Shown one piece after another: positions 1 to 13,470 of a stretch of 64,000 nt of DNA. The position numbers and the translations under genes are program-made. The stretch comes from Vanessa cardui (taxonomy: Eukaryota; Arthropoda; Insecta; Lepidoptera; Nymphalidae). Numbering within the stretch: position 1 is the first letter of the stretch; every line of letters begins with the position of its first letter. Below the pieces are notes generated by a model, which had not been told where the DNA came from, did no database searches, and saw nothing but the letters and a program-made list of their open reading frames with translations. The stretch covers positions 498,501 through 562,500 of the forward strand of contig NC_061124.1 in the NCBI RefSeq assembly GCF_905220365.1, written 5' to 3'.

Positions 1-252
1 TGACCTACATCGGTGCTTTATGAAAGCCCAACCCACACTAAGCCTAGGTATACAAAAACTTTGTGAAAGCCGCCATGAGGAAGGTTGGATGTAATGATTA
101 TTTATATATACATAAATTATGTTGCTATATACATTATATGTCGCCGCTATATTATTTTTATACATTTCGTGTATTCAATATTTCATTTCATATATATTGT
201 ATATAATTTTACATAATCGTCAATATTAAGCAATCTAATTTATGAATTTCAG

Positions 253-369
253 GCAGACTTAGACCCATACATAGAATCAGTGCCACACAGACGCAGCACG
301 TCTACTAACGCTCCTATAGACATAAGTCACGCACACATCGACATCATCTACGGGCCGTACAGGGTGTAG
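253..369 (+). CDS. possible terminal coding exon of an upstream + strand gene
   Basis: AATTTCAG at 245-252 is a good acceptor. Entering in phase 0 gives 38 residues, beginning ADLDPYIESVPHRRS and ending DIIYGPYRV, then TAG at 367-369. Local G+C is high compared with the AT-rich intron-like sequence before it, and AATAAA at 628-633 could be its poly(A) signal. The C-terminus (Tyr at -2, Val at 0) would fit a class II PDZ ligand. I do not recognise the protein. The short GC-rich stretch at 1-56 does not supply a compatible phase, so the preceding exon must lie outside the window. Confidence 0.35.
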   Translation, partial: ADLDPYIESVPHRRSTSTNAPIDISHAHIDIIYGPYRV

Positions 370-650
370 AGGGAGCTACACAAAGACGAACAGAGGGAAA
401 GTTAAACACAGAGAGGATTTTTGGAGGTTGATTTTGTGGGTGTAGACGGAGGGTGAACGGCCTCCCAAACGACCTTCAGACGGAGGGCGGTGGGCGGGCG
501 TCTCGGAAGCCTTTCGTGTTCGGTTAGGAACATTTGTTATTAGGATGTCTGGGAGGCTCGAATACGAATTTGCGACTATTTATGATGTATTGCCGCGCGA
601 CTGATTCGAAGGGTTGACGGGCGCCGCAATAAAAGGTATTTCCTAACACT
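370..650 (+). other. putative 3' UTR with AATAAA at 628-633
   Basis: This GC-rich stretch follows the stop of the candidate terminal exon and ends near an AATAAA hexamer. It has no long open frame on the + strand. It would be the 3' UTR if that exon is real. Confidence 0.3.
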
Positions 651-3600
651 TTCGGATAAAAGTATGCTAACGGTTCGACGGCTCAGTTTTAATATTAGAT
701 ATCAAAGGTTGCGAGCACGGCCTGGCTGCCTGTATGACGATCACAGGAGAATATGTTCCGCTTGTTATAAAGTAATAATTACTTTCATAACTTCACCTAC
801 TTATTATTCTGAAATCGCAATATACTCGTCTGTAATGTTTAGGTCGGTGAGTGAGTTTGTGTACTAACAGGCTCAAGGGACATCGCGACTTACATATCAC
901 GGTTGCCAGCGGATTGCCAGTGTATGACATAAATTATATTTAGATAAAAACTTCTTTAAAAAAAATTACTAGTTTCCTAAATACGCGTTAACTATTGATT
1001 ATACTTTTTTAAGACAATAAATTCATATTTATTGATTTAGATTTTAGTAAACAATTTAATTAAAGAATTTAAATTATAAGGAAGTAATAATCGGCCAAAT
1101 GATAAAATCTGTGCATTAAATGAAGGTTGCACAGGTTTTATTATATTTAACCAGAAAGCTAAACCTTTATATGGACCGTAACAATATTTTATTTGTCTTC
1201 AAAGTTAAACAACATTTTTAATTGTTTTCTTATATATACAGAACAGTATTTTAAATTTCAATTTTTTAATAATAATAATATGTAGCATTGTCTTAGAGAC
1301 TTAGGGGATCGCACTTGCGACGTTGTAAAAGTATCGCCGAGCCATTAAAACTGAGGCATTAGTCTATAATACAATACTTGTTTGTAAATTATACGCGATC
1401 AGCGTTCAACGAATGTAAAAAGAGAATCCTGTGTGTCGGAAGTCGTGTCACTAATCCGAAGTAAGCCCGGGGCGTGGATTAAGTCTCCTCACTCTCTCGT
1501 CTTCAAAAATCCGTGGAAACACAAGTGTGACATTATAGGCTGTCTCTGCCTTGCAGTTCAACAAAGCTTATCACCTTACTTTAATATTTATGTGTCTTGA
1601 TTTTACCAATACATACAATTAGCAAGATGTATGGTTGCAGATGAGGAATTAGAATAGTTTCTGCTAAGTTGTCACCAACTCAATGCCAACTTATAAACCA
1701 TTCGCTTCTATCCCCACTAACCGTGGAATCTAAGTTATTATCCTTATTTAATGAGAAATTAAATTCAATCATATTGTTTTTAATACTTTATTTAAATAAA
1801 AATTTGCTAAAGGGTATCATATCTAAATGGGCCAAATGTCAACATCTAACTCCACAATTTCAATTCCCAAAGATAAAAAAACACTAAAGTACAATCCATC
1901 GGAACACCCACAGCTTTTTGCCATTTATTAATTCAATAAAACAGTGGCCATTTGAGTTATTCTTTCTGTGATTTTCCTCCTGAAATTGTCCGAAACATAA
2001 ATAAAAGAACCGCTCGGCCGTAACAGATTTCTTTACAAAGCGAAAACCAATTATATTATTTAGGGCACATATATATGGCGGGCCTTTTGTAGTTTATGTG
2101 TCGAGCACTGGTATCAGGCTCTATAGTTGTCAAATTTATAGTAAAATGTTTTATTATATATCATACTAGCGGCTAATCCCGACTTCTCCCGGGAGCAACA
2201 TTAGTAGTAAATTATATTAGTTAATCATAACAGTAATAATAGTAGAAACAATGTACCGTTCCACCAGTGTTTTTTTTTTTTAGAATTAGCTTATAATTTT
2301 TACCCCCTAGAATCTAACAAACAAATGTTACCCTCTTTATAATATTAATACAGACATATTTATCTAAAACATACACAATAGCAATCATCTTTTGTAGTAT
2401 GTTTTTGATACGGTGGTTTAAAATAAGTAATAGAATGAAACAATTCAAGACTTATAGTTTTTTTCCAGCAAAGCTCGTTACTGGACGAAGAAAAATGTTT
2501 CAAGTTTAAAAGAAACTAGTATCGCAGCTCACACGGGGCCACTGTAGCGTGCCTGCACTCCCCGATGTGTTATAACATACAAAATACCTGACATCGAACC
2601 TAAATATACTTTCTACCAAGCCCACAGGTCCTGAATAAATGATGGCCGTTATACATACACTTGTACATCATGTCTGATCCTAGGTCCGTGGCACACACGC
2701 CCACCTATGTACAGACGTGTGCACACGTACGCACATTTACATAAATTATTATTCCCGACTAATTCGTCCTGACCCACCAAGGACAAACCTAGCGATACTG
2801 GGAGACCTGCAAAGACCTAACCATCTTAAACAACAATTATGCACCTTATTCCCTTCCATTAAACTCCAATTTCTAAAAATCTAATTCTAACATAGTCCCT
2901 TTCGTTACGTTATCTTTTAAGCTTTGAAAGCGAAATTTATACCTGGCTTTAAAGCCAAGCCAAACAGTATGTTATTGCGCTGAAATAGGTTCGAAAATAG
3001 ATTGAAGGAGAGCCGTTTGAGGGAAGAGAGGGATGCCATTACAGGCTAGAGGGAGGTGGAGATATCGTGGTCCGTGACCTATCCTACTCACGAATGTCGA
3101 GTCCCGGAACACCGCATTTTAACAAGTTGTCTAGACGTCTGCGGGTGTGTGCGTCCTGAGCGTGTGTAGGTGTTCAGACGGCGGGAGTGTGCGTGTCCGT
3201 GAATATAATGTTATTTCAACAGCGTATCGATGTGTTCGTGTCTGAATTATTAATTATACTCATGGCGTTGGGAATTTTCGCGCTTAACCCGACAAATCGA
3301 GGCGTTATGTCTTTAATCTTTACATGAGCATATTTTAATATGAAATTGGCTCCGAAATACTTGTCATCGTTTCATAAACGATAATGACGCCGTAAAGACT
3401 TCGTGACTTATAGCGGACTAGTTCATGTGTGCTTTTATTATGATGATAACATTTTGCGGTACTCATTGTATTATTTTAATACAAAAATTAAAATATATCG
3501 TTAGTAATAATTAGTTGCGCATAAATTATAAAAGAAAAATAACCATTGTACAGCGAAAACTTTTATTATTTTAGTATTTATTTATACTTTTATTATTGTC

Positions 3601-4690
3601 TATTTATATTAATATTTCTATGGTAGCCGCCTACTGGTGGTAGCTCGACACTGAACCTGTGTAATGACGACACACGTATGACTTAAAAGCTTATTGCATT
3701 TCATGTATTGATCGTATCATCTATTCCTTTATCAATTTTATAACTAAAACTTACGGAAACATTTGTAAAATTTCGTATATTTCATATTTAATTTTCAAGT
3801 TTGTTTCCAAAATTAATCAATTAACTTATAGAATAAATGTTTAACGTTAAAGCTTAAACAAGGGGTACACGTTCGGGTGATTTGACTTGTAAGGCCTCGT
3901 CGAGTTCTGGTCTAGGATCGATCGTAAATCAAAGTGACGAGGGATTCGTTAACAGGCCTGAGACTACAGCGCGGATGGAGTTGAAAATATTATACCAAAG
4001 TATATTACATATTTATAAAGACTAAAACTTTAGTACATAATAATGGCTTGAAGAAAACTATCACGAATCATAGACCCAAAAAAGGCATAATACATTACGA
4101 AAATAAATAAAATATCAGGTTGTATTCACTCTCAAGAGCCTTAAAAGAAAATCCTTTGTTGGGTATTAAGAAAAACGCACGATATAAACAAACGGCACGA
4201 TAAACAATCATAAGAGATATTCCCTTTTGTCCATCAACGACTGCCTATAATTTTTCAGTAATAATAATAATTAATTTTTAAGTAATAAAATTTAGTATAT
4301 AATGCTACTTACTTACGCTACTTTATGTTCCCCTATGTAGTTATATTTACAACGATTAATCTAAAAAAATATTGTATATTAAAGCTTGGTATATTAATCT
4401 TATACACGTAGAATATATTTTTATATTTCTAAACTCGATTTGTTTCATAATCACGCACTCAGTTGAAGCTCAAACAAATTGGGCTCTATGAAATATTCAG
4501 CTAGTATATATATTCAGTAATATCTCGAATTCTTGATATATAGATCTCTAGTTGGGAGGAAAAACACGGAAGATATTGCATTTTAAATTCCTGTTATTAT
4601 TTTGTTTATTTGATAAAAAACGCGTACCCTTTAAATTAATCTTAATAATAGTCTAGAATTGAACATAATACATCCCCTAGCTATTATATA
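634..4690. other. non-coding, nothing firm recognised
   Basis: AT-rich DNA. A short LINE-like scrap with ACTAGCGGCTAATCCCGAC lies at 2163-2200. A GC-richer patch at 3000-3220 has no convincing exon. The open frames at 664-867 and 1669-1887 have no family resemblance. Confidence 0.4.
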
Positions 4691-4709
4691 AATAGTTTCG
4701 TCATTTCAG

Positions 4710-4761
4710 CCCCGGGGTTATGCACTAGGGTCACTGTCCCTTCGTCCGGACAGCAGACGAG
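4710..4761 (+). other. GC-rich islet with exon-like borders
   Basis: CATTTCAG before and CGAG|GTGAAC after could delimit a 52-base exon reading PRGYALGSLSLRPDSRR in one frame. The islet (4690-4860) stands out from the AT-rich surroundings. It is too short to identify, and the other strand is also partly open. Confidence 0.15.
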
Positions 4762-5783
4762 GTGAACGAGGCCTTAATGTGACTTCCACGAGCGTTCATG
4801 GGGTGGGATGTTGACTTGGGTAGTATGCAACCTTGGTAGGGTGAAAGGTTTTATAATATTTTTTTTAAGTAGTTGGATAACAGCAAAAGTGTCGGTTTCC
4901 AAGCACTTTTATTTTTACTTTTAAATTAAATTGTGTAACAATAGTAATTAAGGTATATTTATTCAATACGAGATTATGTAGTGAAATCATTAGTATTGGT
5001 TCCTATACATGCAGGAGGTATAAATGATAATTGCAAAAAATCAAAAGATAATTTGTGAAAAAGGTCATCTACTGAGTTATTTTCCGGTCTTTTTCGGTAA
5101 CTCTGCATTCTGAAGCGGTGGTTTAACGTTCAATTCATTACTTTTGAATGAGGATAAAGACATTGTTTCCGTTATATGATTAATTTTGTATTTATTAAGG
5201 TACATGAAAACTATTAGATAGAATATACTGTATACTGTGTAGTAGAAGGTATTACTGTTGATATGAGTTTTCTAAGAAAGTGGACAAGCAAATGGGCATC
5301 TTGGGCAACGTTCGGTATAGTAACCATTCTTTACAATGACAATGCGCCATTTTGGGCAGTAGATGTTGTGTCTATTGTGCATCACTTACCATTCAAACCG
5401 GAACAGGACATTATTGACTATTAATGTTTTGCTTCATCATGGTAAATTAATTTACTATTAGTCAACTTTATTAAAGTATGTTTTGAAATTTGATTTAAAT
5501 CATACTTTTTATTAAATTGTTATATGTTCCGAGGCTTTTATTTTGTATATGTTTATAAAAACAAACGAACTAGCGAATATTCACTTGACATCGTTCCGAC
5601 GCATCACGTCAGTACCTCATTATCTCAAATGCAAGTTTATATCAAAGCAGAAATAAAAAGGAACCTTGAGCTTTTTTCACATACAAATACATTTATTAAA
5701 TAAATTTAAATTTCTCAGAGAATATGTATAAAGTATTTTATTAAGCGTATTAAAACTGTGGGGTGTTTTTAGAATAAATAAAG

Positions 5784-5888
5784 ATGGCGGAACGGGGGCG
5801 AGTGATACGCGGAGGGCGAGCCGTCCTTCCTAGCGCGGTCGACGACATCGAAATTTCTAGCCAGCTAGCCTTCATGTGTGAGCTTTAA
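5784..5888 (+). CDS. small ORF or candidate first exon
   Basis: A 34-codon frame starts MAERGRVIRGGRAV and ends at TAA. The start lies in AAGATGGCGG, both a good initiation context and a YY1-like core often found at transcription starts. CATGT|GTGAGC near the end could be a splice donor, making this the first coding exon (31 codons plus one base) of a longer gene. The segment is GC-rich in AT-rich DNA. No homology recognised, and no partner exon found. Confidence 0.25.
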   Translation: MAERGRVIRGGRAVLPSAVDDIEISSQLAFMCEL

Positions 5889-6595
5889 ATGTATGAACAA
5901 CATTTACTTTCTAAATAAAAACACTCAAATTAAATATTAATATCATGAACCTAATTCGAAATGTTTAAAAGAATAAAATTGAAATGAAAATCATTTCACT
6001 GTAAACAATATACTTTTTTTATATATTTGTAAACAATAATATATTATTAAGTCATTTGCGTACCTTACGGATGTGAGTTTCGGCCATAAAATAATTCAGT
6101 CTACGCGTCTACGAAGCTCTACGAGTATTACAGTGAATTACAGTGCGCCTATTAAATGTAGCCGTGTCCCGCTACAGCGTAGAGGACGCTACAGTGCTAC
6201 GACCTGTAGGAAAGTCGTAAGAGCGTCGACTCTGAACAGCCTAATATAAAAACGCCTATACGTGTTTTAATTTGAAATAATTTTTTTAGATGTTTTTATT
6301 AAGTTGATAACAAGTTATGTTGATGTAAATATGCTCGAGACAAGAGACAAATATTAATTTTGTTCTACTTAAATTGTTATTACAATAAACCTCGTTTATC
6401 CCGCTCAGGGTCCTCAAAAACTCTTGATGGTCAAAATTAAACTTGTTAAGTCAGGAATTTGTAGAGGATGTTATGTAAATTTTCAAACAAAATAAACAAA
6501 ACACATACCAAAAATATAAAACGAATAACGCTTGAAACTTTTAATTATTAATTTCGTTTCATAACTACTTCTCGATGTAATATAAAATGTAGTTT

Positions 6596-6730
6596 TTGCG
6601 AAATGTGGGTGTTCAGGTGTCGGGGCTCGAGGAAGGCAAGGGCGTCCTGGGCGGGCGATGCCCGCGTCTCGCCGCAGTTCTACGATCTCTCGGCGGTCTA
6701 TTGAGTTCTTATGTTCGAGGTATCGCGTTG
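6596..6730 (+). other. GC-rich islet, open in several frames
   Basis: GTGTTCAG at 6608-6615 resembles an acceptor, and all three + strand frames stay open for 28 or more codons after it; one ends SPQFYDLSAVY then stop. The - strand frame is Pro/Arg-rich. Exon versus regulatory element cannot be decided from one sequence. Confidence 0.2.
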
Positions 6731-7924
6731 TTTTTCGTCCTTTTTGTTATGAGATTTAGAATTGGTAGTGTAAGGATTCTTTATAATTTATCATTTGATG
6801 CTATGATAACAAAATATTTATAACAAGAAAGAGGAACGGAGATGAGATGGTTAGAAGATGCTAATCTTAATCACACCAAGTAAGCAAGAATGAAAATCTG
6901 TTATAATTATAACATCGAAGTAGAGTCGCTGAGTTGCAAGAAATGGTGTAAAGTGATAAGCTTTGAGCCTTTTCCTTAGAGTAAAGAAGGTCTAAGTCTT
7001 GCGGTAGGATATTTACAACCTGTTATATCACTTTTACATATGCTTATAAACGTAAAGTAAAACTAAAAGAAAGAAGCACATCTTGATAAATTTATCTAGG
7101 TGAGCTCACATTCAGGCTTTAAATTATTGTTAATATTTTTTACATTGGGAAACCTTAACTAACAAATTATCGGAATATTTAGTCCCGACTGTAATAACAA
7201 CTCACTCACAGAGTTATACAACGCATTGCTACTCATATAAATCCAAGTGGCGATAAATTCATGTATAAATTATTATTTAAAAATTAGATTTCGAACAAAA
7301 ATAGAAACCAATTTAACCAGGCCCTGACAACGAGACAGTCAAGTTCCCTTGAATGCACTGTGGAGCAGCAAGGGCGTGAAGGCGACCTCTAGACGCCATG
7401 TCGTTGACCAACACTTGTGTAACTAAAATACCTCATAATCATCCTGCAATAGACACAGACGGATATATTTAATCTGGATATTTAAAAAACAAAGACGAAG
7501 AAGATTCATCTTTATAGAATTAAATTTTGTTTTTATAGGATTAAAAGTATGTGTTACCATTATGTACCATTAAAATCCATATTTTATATATGAATGTCTA
7601 TAATTATTTGTACTACAATTAGGGGAAATGTTCGTTTTGAGAGTGAAGAGGATAATAGACAAAAGAGGTTGGAAACCATATCACCTTCATGGTAAGATAG
7701 TCTTATTCCGTTGAGCTATTGGTACTTCTATGATTCTTAAAGTAAGTACTTATTTATTATTTATTGACAAAACAAGTGTTCGACATGTTTGATGGTATTA
7801 AACAATTCCTATTTAACCTAATTAAAAAAAACAGCACGAAAAAGGTTTACTTAATTATTTCTGGGAATATTTTGTTTATGGTTTGTTATAATTTACGCGT
7901 GTTTTCATGGGTAAAAAGCCTATA

Positions 7925-8106
7925 GGCATATTGATTGTCAGGTCGCCCTCCAGACGGCGCGAGCGTCGGCCTCAGGACGCCCTTCGCACTCGACTAGTGC
8001 ATTGGGTGTGTTCGAAGTGTTTAAGTGGCCACATATATAATTCTATACACACAATTTATTGGTTAGATGCTAGTGATAAGCTGTACAATGTAAGAATAGG
8101 CTTTTA
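7925..8106 (+). other. GC-rich islet with acceptor-like start
   Basis: TTGATTGTCAG at 7931-7941 is followed by a GC-rich patch open in two frames, one reading VALQTARASASGRPSHS and ending at TAA, another SPSRRRERRPQDALRTR. No family recognised. Confidence 0.2.
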
Positions 8107-8235
8107 GACTAACGATTAAATACATCAAAATCAATCATTAATTTTTTTAGAGTAAACGATTATTTCTGGCTCTATCTGTATTATTATAATTAACATGTTA
8201 TATTACATTGTAGTTCCATATATATTCACATTCAT

Positions 8236-8278
8236 TGCTTCACATATCAATATATATATATATTAATATGTGAAGCAA
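8236..8278. repeat. inverted repeat (TTGCTTCACATAT arms)
   Basis: Arms of about 19-20 bases with one mismatch flank a short AT core, giving a strong potential hairpin or cruciform. It is not part of a recognised repeat. Confidence 0.6.
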
Positions 8279-8365
8279 AAAAAAAACAGTTATCTATTGA
8301 CTGGAATTTACGCAGACGGAAATTATGACATTTGGCACAGATAAAGTCTTTATTATAGTATAACT

Positions 8366-8535
8366 AGCGACCCGCCCCGGCTTCGCACAGGTGCAATACT
8401 AAATATACTACAGGATTCAAAATTCAAAAACCTTCCTCTCAAATCAATCTATCTACTAAAAAAACCGCATCAAAATCCGTTGCGTAATCCGTTGCGACAG
8501 ACAGCGGTAAGCGACTCTATGATAATGATATGCAT
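8366..8535 (+). mobile_element. LINE 3'-end remnant
   Basis: It begins GCGACCCGCCCCGGCTTCGC and contains CATCAAAATCCGTTGCGTA and GACAGACAGCGG, a 3'-end pattern common in lepidopteran non-LTR elements. The same element recurs at 41187-41395. Confidence 0.6.
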
Positions 8536-9025
8536 TAGGAATACATTAATATAATAAATAAAACATAAAACACAATAGCATGCGTTTGACACGCACATAT
8601 ATATTATTCTCTATATATTTTATTCCACGTTTAAAAAGCCTTGGATAATGACGTTACAACATTTCGCAATCCATTTCGCGTACGACGCGAACGATCTGTT
8701 CACTAACCTTACGTAAATATCTGCGAAACTATAAATTATTATACTATACGTAGTAATGTGCATTCATTAAAAACTATATTCTATATTTATTTATCATAGC
8801 AAAAATATGTGGTATGCGATGTCTTACATTTGCCTATGTTACTGAGGGTCATCATGCATCATCATCACCGTTATCATCATTTGTATCAAACTATACTAAA
8901 TTGTAATAATAATAATCAATATTGAATTATAACTTTTTTCATTTCTTACAATTTTTATTAAAAATTGGTAGATGATATCTTACGGTTCTGGCCTAAGGAT
9001 ATTATTATTTTATTACAACAATGAA

Positions 9026-9115
9026 CCTTAGCTTGGTGGCGGAGTTCTGTGCAAATCTGAGTGGGTACCACTCTCTGTCTACCGCCAAATACCAATACTT
9101 TGTGTTGTTGCGTTC
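9026..9115 (-). repeat. fragment of the GTGGGTGGTACC dispersed repeat
   Basis: The reverse complement holds GGCGGTAGACAGAGAGTGG and TACCCACTCAGATTTGCAC, matching the 3' part of the copy at 28733-29010. Confidence 0.5.
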
Positions 9116-10754
9116 TAGTATATAGAATTTAGATAATTTTCTTTTACTGACAATTTCTAGGAACATCAGTAACCATCTATTTCATCTATTAAATAAATCG
9201 TACAAAGGTCTTTTTCTAATAAAAATATTGCCTATATAATTACAAAAGACTTTCATATACTTATTTTGTTTAACAGCACGCTATATATTTGTTCTCGCTT
9301 AACACAGCCGAAGAGTAAGTTATTACGTTTTGTCAAACAAAATACAAACTGGCACTTTAATTAAATGTCGTAGAAAAAACGAACATTATCGCAAAAATAA
9401 ATAAAACACAAAACAGAAAGTAAGAACTACGTTTTATTTTAATCTAGAATAGAGTGATTTCAATTTCCATCGTTACACGAAAAGTGAAAAATGTCTTACT
9501 TTTCTCAGAAACTCTGTCATATATAACAAAATAACATGTACTAATATTCTACACCTTAAGACTTATAATTAAAGACTATTTCGATAGAAGTTCTACTGCT
9601 AGTACTGGTATGTATCACTAGTAGGATTGTAACTGCACTCCATTAACGTGAGAAAAGGTAGCTAATTAACTGAAAATATCCTTTTGTTGTGTCAATAAAA
9701 ATAATAATGACAATAAAATCATTTATTAATATTAAATAACACCAGTAACGACCTTGCTAACCGTTAAAACTATCGTCAATAAGATAACCAGATTGGATGG
9801 CCTCACTCGGCTGTCGAACCCGCGCAACTGGGTCAATGCAGCGTCCTATACTGACGTAAGCTTGATAGAAATGTGAGGATCGAGAACTAGTACAAACACA
9901 CGGATATCTCTGTTTATTTATAACATTTATGTGTCAACACTGCTTATCTATTTTGTTCTTTTTAATACGTCTTGCTATAGACATTACAGATCCCTTTTCT
10001 TATTCCATAATGAAAAATATGTCCATGTAATTTACACAATATACAATTTTTACTATTGCAGCAGATTAAAAATATTTATCTTGATTTTTGAGTTATGGTA
10101 ACATTTTCATAATCTGTCAAAATATAAAATAAAACGTATTTATAACACTATCAGTTTGTATTTTGTAATCTGTGATTTACTTATTAATCCCGAGTAATCG
10201 TAGTTGTTAAAATTTCAACACTATTTTTACTTCTAATATCGTATTTTATTTAGTGATAATCTGAATGTTGTTTATCGAAGTATTTATATCGGCTTATCCT
10301 TGTTTTCGTTCGTGGTCGCCCGCGTCGAGGAAAACATTGCTTTAATAATATCTACTAATGCACTAGCATGCGATGCGCCTTTCCTCACTACGAAACTAGC
10401 TCTGCTGACAAATTTTACGTGAAAACCATATAAGATTGTGGGTTATTACATGTGCACAAATGAACTTAATACGTCATAATATATGTATAATAAATATGAA
10501 GACTTATTAATACTTTAAAAAGTATGTGATTGGATGTTTCTCAATAACACATATGATTGAAAGAAATTTGGCATAGAAATCAAACATTCCTATGAATACT
10601 AGAGATATATAATATAATGTATTTAATTTCATTTCGAATAATTCTCTCCAAACGGGTCGGTTAGTCATTTATATTTATGTTATGGTGAGAGTTTGTCTGG
10701 TTGATTGCGCTAATCTCAGGAACTACGAATTATTTTGCAGTCATTACTTTTGCG

Positions 10755-10769
10755 TTAGGTTAGGTTAGG
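10755..10769 (+). repeat. three tandem TTAGG units
   Basis: Three perfect copies of the insect telomere unit. The run is far too short to be a telomere; it may be a chance match or an interstitial trace. Confidence 0.6.
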
Positions 10770-13458
10770 TCGTTTATTGAAGAAGGCTATTTAACTTAGC
10801 GCCGCGGCCTTAAAGAGCAGTACTCATAAACATGCATCAATAACTGTATAACACGTTCATATAACGTAGATGTAACGCGAGTGTAACCGCATCACGCTAG
10901 TTTTATAACAGAAACGTCACATGTACATAAAATTTTGTTTTCGAATACAAAGTTAACGATGTCTGTTTAAAGTAATAATGTAGTACAATATCGTGAAAAG
11001 CGACTTAAGTTTAAAACGAAACCGTATTTTGAATATACAAAAAGTTTATCCAACACGACATTTCAGGGGTGAAAGGACCCAAAGTGCATGTCGACAATGC
11101 GTTAGCTATACTCGTACTCGTGAAACGAGTTTCCCGTGTAGGGTTGTCGAGCAGACCCAAGAACAAATATAACGAAATGTGAATATTTTGAGGTCACCTT
11201 ACCAGAAAACTACTTCCGTAGATATTAGATATTATTTGTCTTTTTTATTTTAAAAATAACATAAAGGCTAAATATATATTTTAAATATATTATTGCCTGT
11301 AACTTATATACACAAAATTTTATTTATAGATAGATTAGACTAGCAAATAAACATATGCAGGTAAAATATCTGATTTAATTTGTGAAATTAATTGCTTTAT
11401 TATTATTTACGTTTATTTGACAACCCTGGCTCCATGTACCAGTCACTACAAGTAGCATCTCGGGTAATATTTTGAGAAACTTGTTTTAGCTTTCAATGCT
11501 AATAAGAAAATTGTTTACGTAATAATAAAGAAAAGAAAACGATATTGTTATACTAACTGTATTTACCGCCATTTTGCTTTTTTGACGTTTACGTAGCGGC
11601 TATTTTGTTTATGTTTATTTAATTACAAATATAAATATTCGTTATTAGGACTTTATTTATAATTGTTTATTAATTAGTTTAGATGTAATTAGTTTTATTA
11701 TTGCTTTTGTAAACTGATTTAATAGATACAGTTTTTTTATAAAACTAGAATTCTTTGTATTTGTTTGTGTAACAGCTACCGTATTTGAGCAACGACTCGA
11801 AATGTAAAGAACTTCCGTTCCACTTACAAAACACTCACTTGTCTCGAGAACATATTTTAGAAGATTGTATCTCATTTTATTAAAAATTAAATATTATTTC
11901 ATATTAAAATTACTACAATCGAAATTGTCGATTATATGATAGTATTATTTTTCAAATGCAATTTAAAACACAATACAGTCAGTTTAGCACATTGTTTTTA
12001 TCATTAATTTATTCAAGCACATTTAATATAGTATATTACCAGAGCAGTAACTTCAAGTTACTGGAAACTGACTAACCCTCATAGTCTACTCATAACTGTA
12101 AGTCATATTTTCTTATAAAACATAGCCTAGCTAATCATTTTGAATATAAATGGTACTGCTACGATTACATTTCGAAAGAAAATTCATCGATGCAACGATA
12201 CTCACGTTAATATACATAATAACGTGTCTTAAAAATATATTTCTTTATTTTACACACGTATTTTTACAATACTTTAATTAGAGCTGGTTTGGTGATTAAA
12301 AACCGAAAAGTACTAATTATAGTTACACATACAGTGAGTAACAGATTTACTCGGAATAAAAAAAAAGGAAAAAAAAAATATCCGTCTGTTTATAGCCATA
12401 TTTATTACAAAACGTAGGCCAAGGTCTATTGCTTCAACGCGATAAATTCACGGAAAAAAATCGCATTGGTACAACTATGTCGCAACTCTCCCACATCCTG
12501 TATATTAGTGTTAATCTATTTAACCACGAGCTGAATTACAGGTGATATTTCATGTAACATTACAGTTACTATTATAATCCAGCTGTAGATGGCAAGGAAG
12601 GAAACCACAACGCAATCCGTCTAAGGACAGAGATCAGTGACCCTGCGAGGTCGCTTCATGTAAATGCAACTCTCAAGGCGCCTGGCCTACATTCCGAACC
12701 AATGCAAAAACAGACAATAACAACTCTATCTCAATTACGCTAAGGTTGAATATACCTCAAACCAGCCGCAGATAACATTTGGCTTATCAATTGCATAGCT
12801 GCAGTTTTGTTATATTCTATTTTCAGAGGGATAAAGTCGATTTTCGCGCGGAATCGTTTGAGTGCGCTCGCCTAGAGACGGCGACACGAAAGAGCTCCTT
12901 TTTAGTGTAATCGTTGTAAAAAATGATTTGCCATATTGGTACAGTTAAAGATGTTGTTTTATTACGTTTGTTTTTGTAACGTTATTATCTATGTTGTATT
13001 ATAGCGGAGCGAGGTCCAGTTACAAGTGTGTACTTGTCTTAATGAACAGGCGTTTTACAAGGAATTTTGACTTAGGATTTTCTTTTTCTATTATCCTATA
13101 ATTAAATACCTTTAAAAGTAAATTTAGTTGAAGCACCATTGAAATTGATTTTAAATTTAGTTTGTGAAGCTTAAGGTACGATCTAAAAACGAGAGGAGTT
13201 TTAGAGAAGTTTAAAATTAAGGTTGAGAAACATTCTAAATATAATTATTTCGCACCCAAATGGAGGATGTATTAAGTGGCTTTGTTTACTCCTATTAATA
13301 GCTTTATTATAAGCGAATAAATTTGTAAATAATATTGCTTTTTTACTCGTATGACCGTATGAATAATTAAAAATATCCTAATCAACAAAATATCGTTAGA
13401 GGTCGCTCTATGGGACGCAGCACCTTTCAAATTCGTACCATGTTTGTTACATAACACA

Positions 13459-13470
13459 TGCGCATGCGCA
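13459..13470. promoter_or_regulatory. perfect NRF-1-type palindrome
   Basis: TGCGCATGCGCA exactly fits the NRF-1 (insect Ewg) consensus YGCGCAYGCGCR. No exon is seen beside it, so function is inference. Confidence 0.3.

Noticed and set aside
1..56. Possible exon at the very start of the window
   Set aside because: The GTATAC donor is weak and no frame gives the phase 0 that the exon at 253 needs; two frames hit stops.
10755..10769. Telomere or subtelomere
   Set aside because: Only three TTAGG units, with ordinary sequence and genes on both sides.
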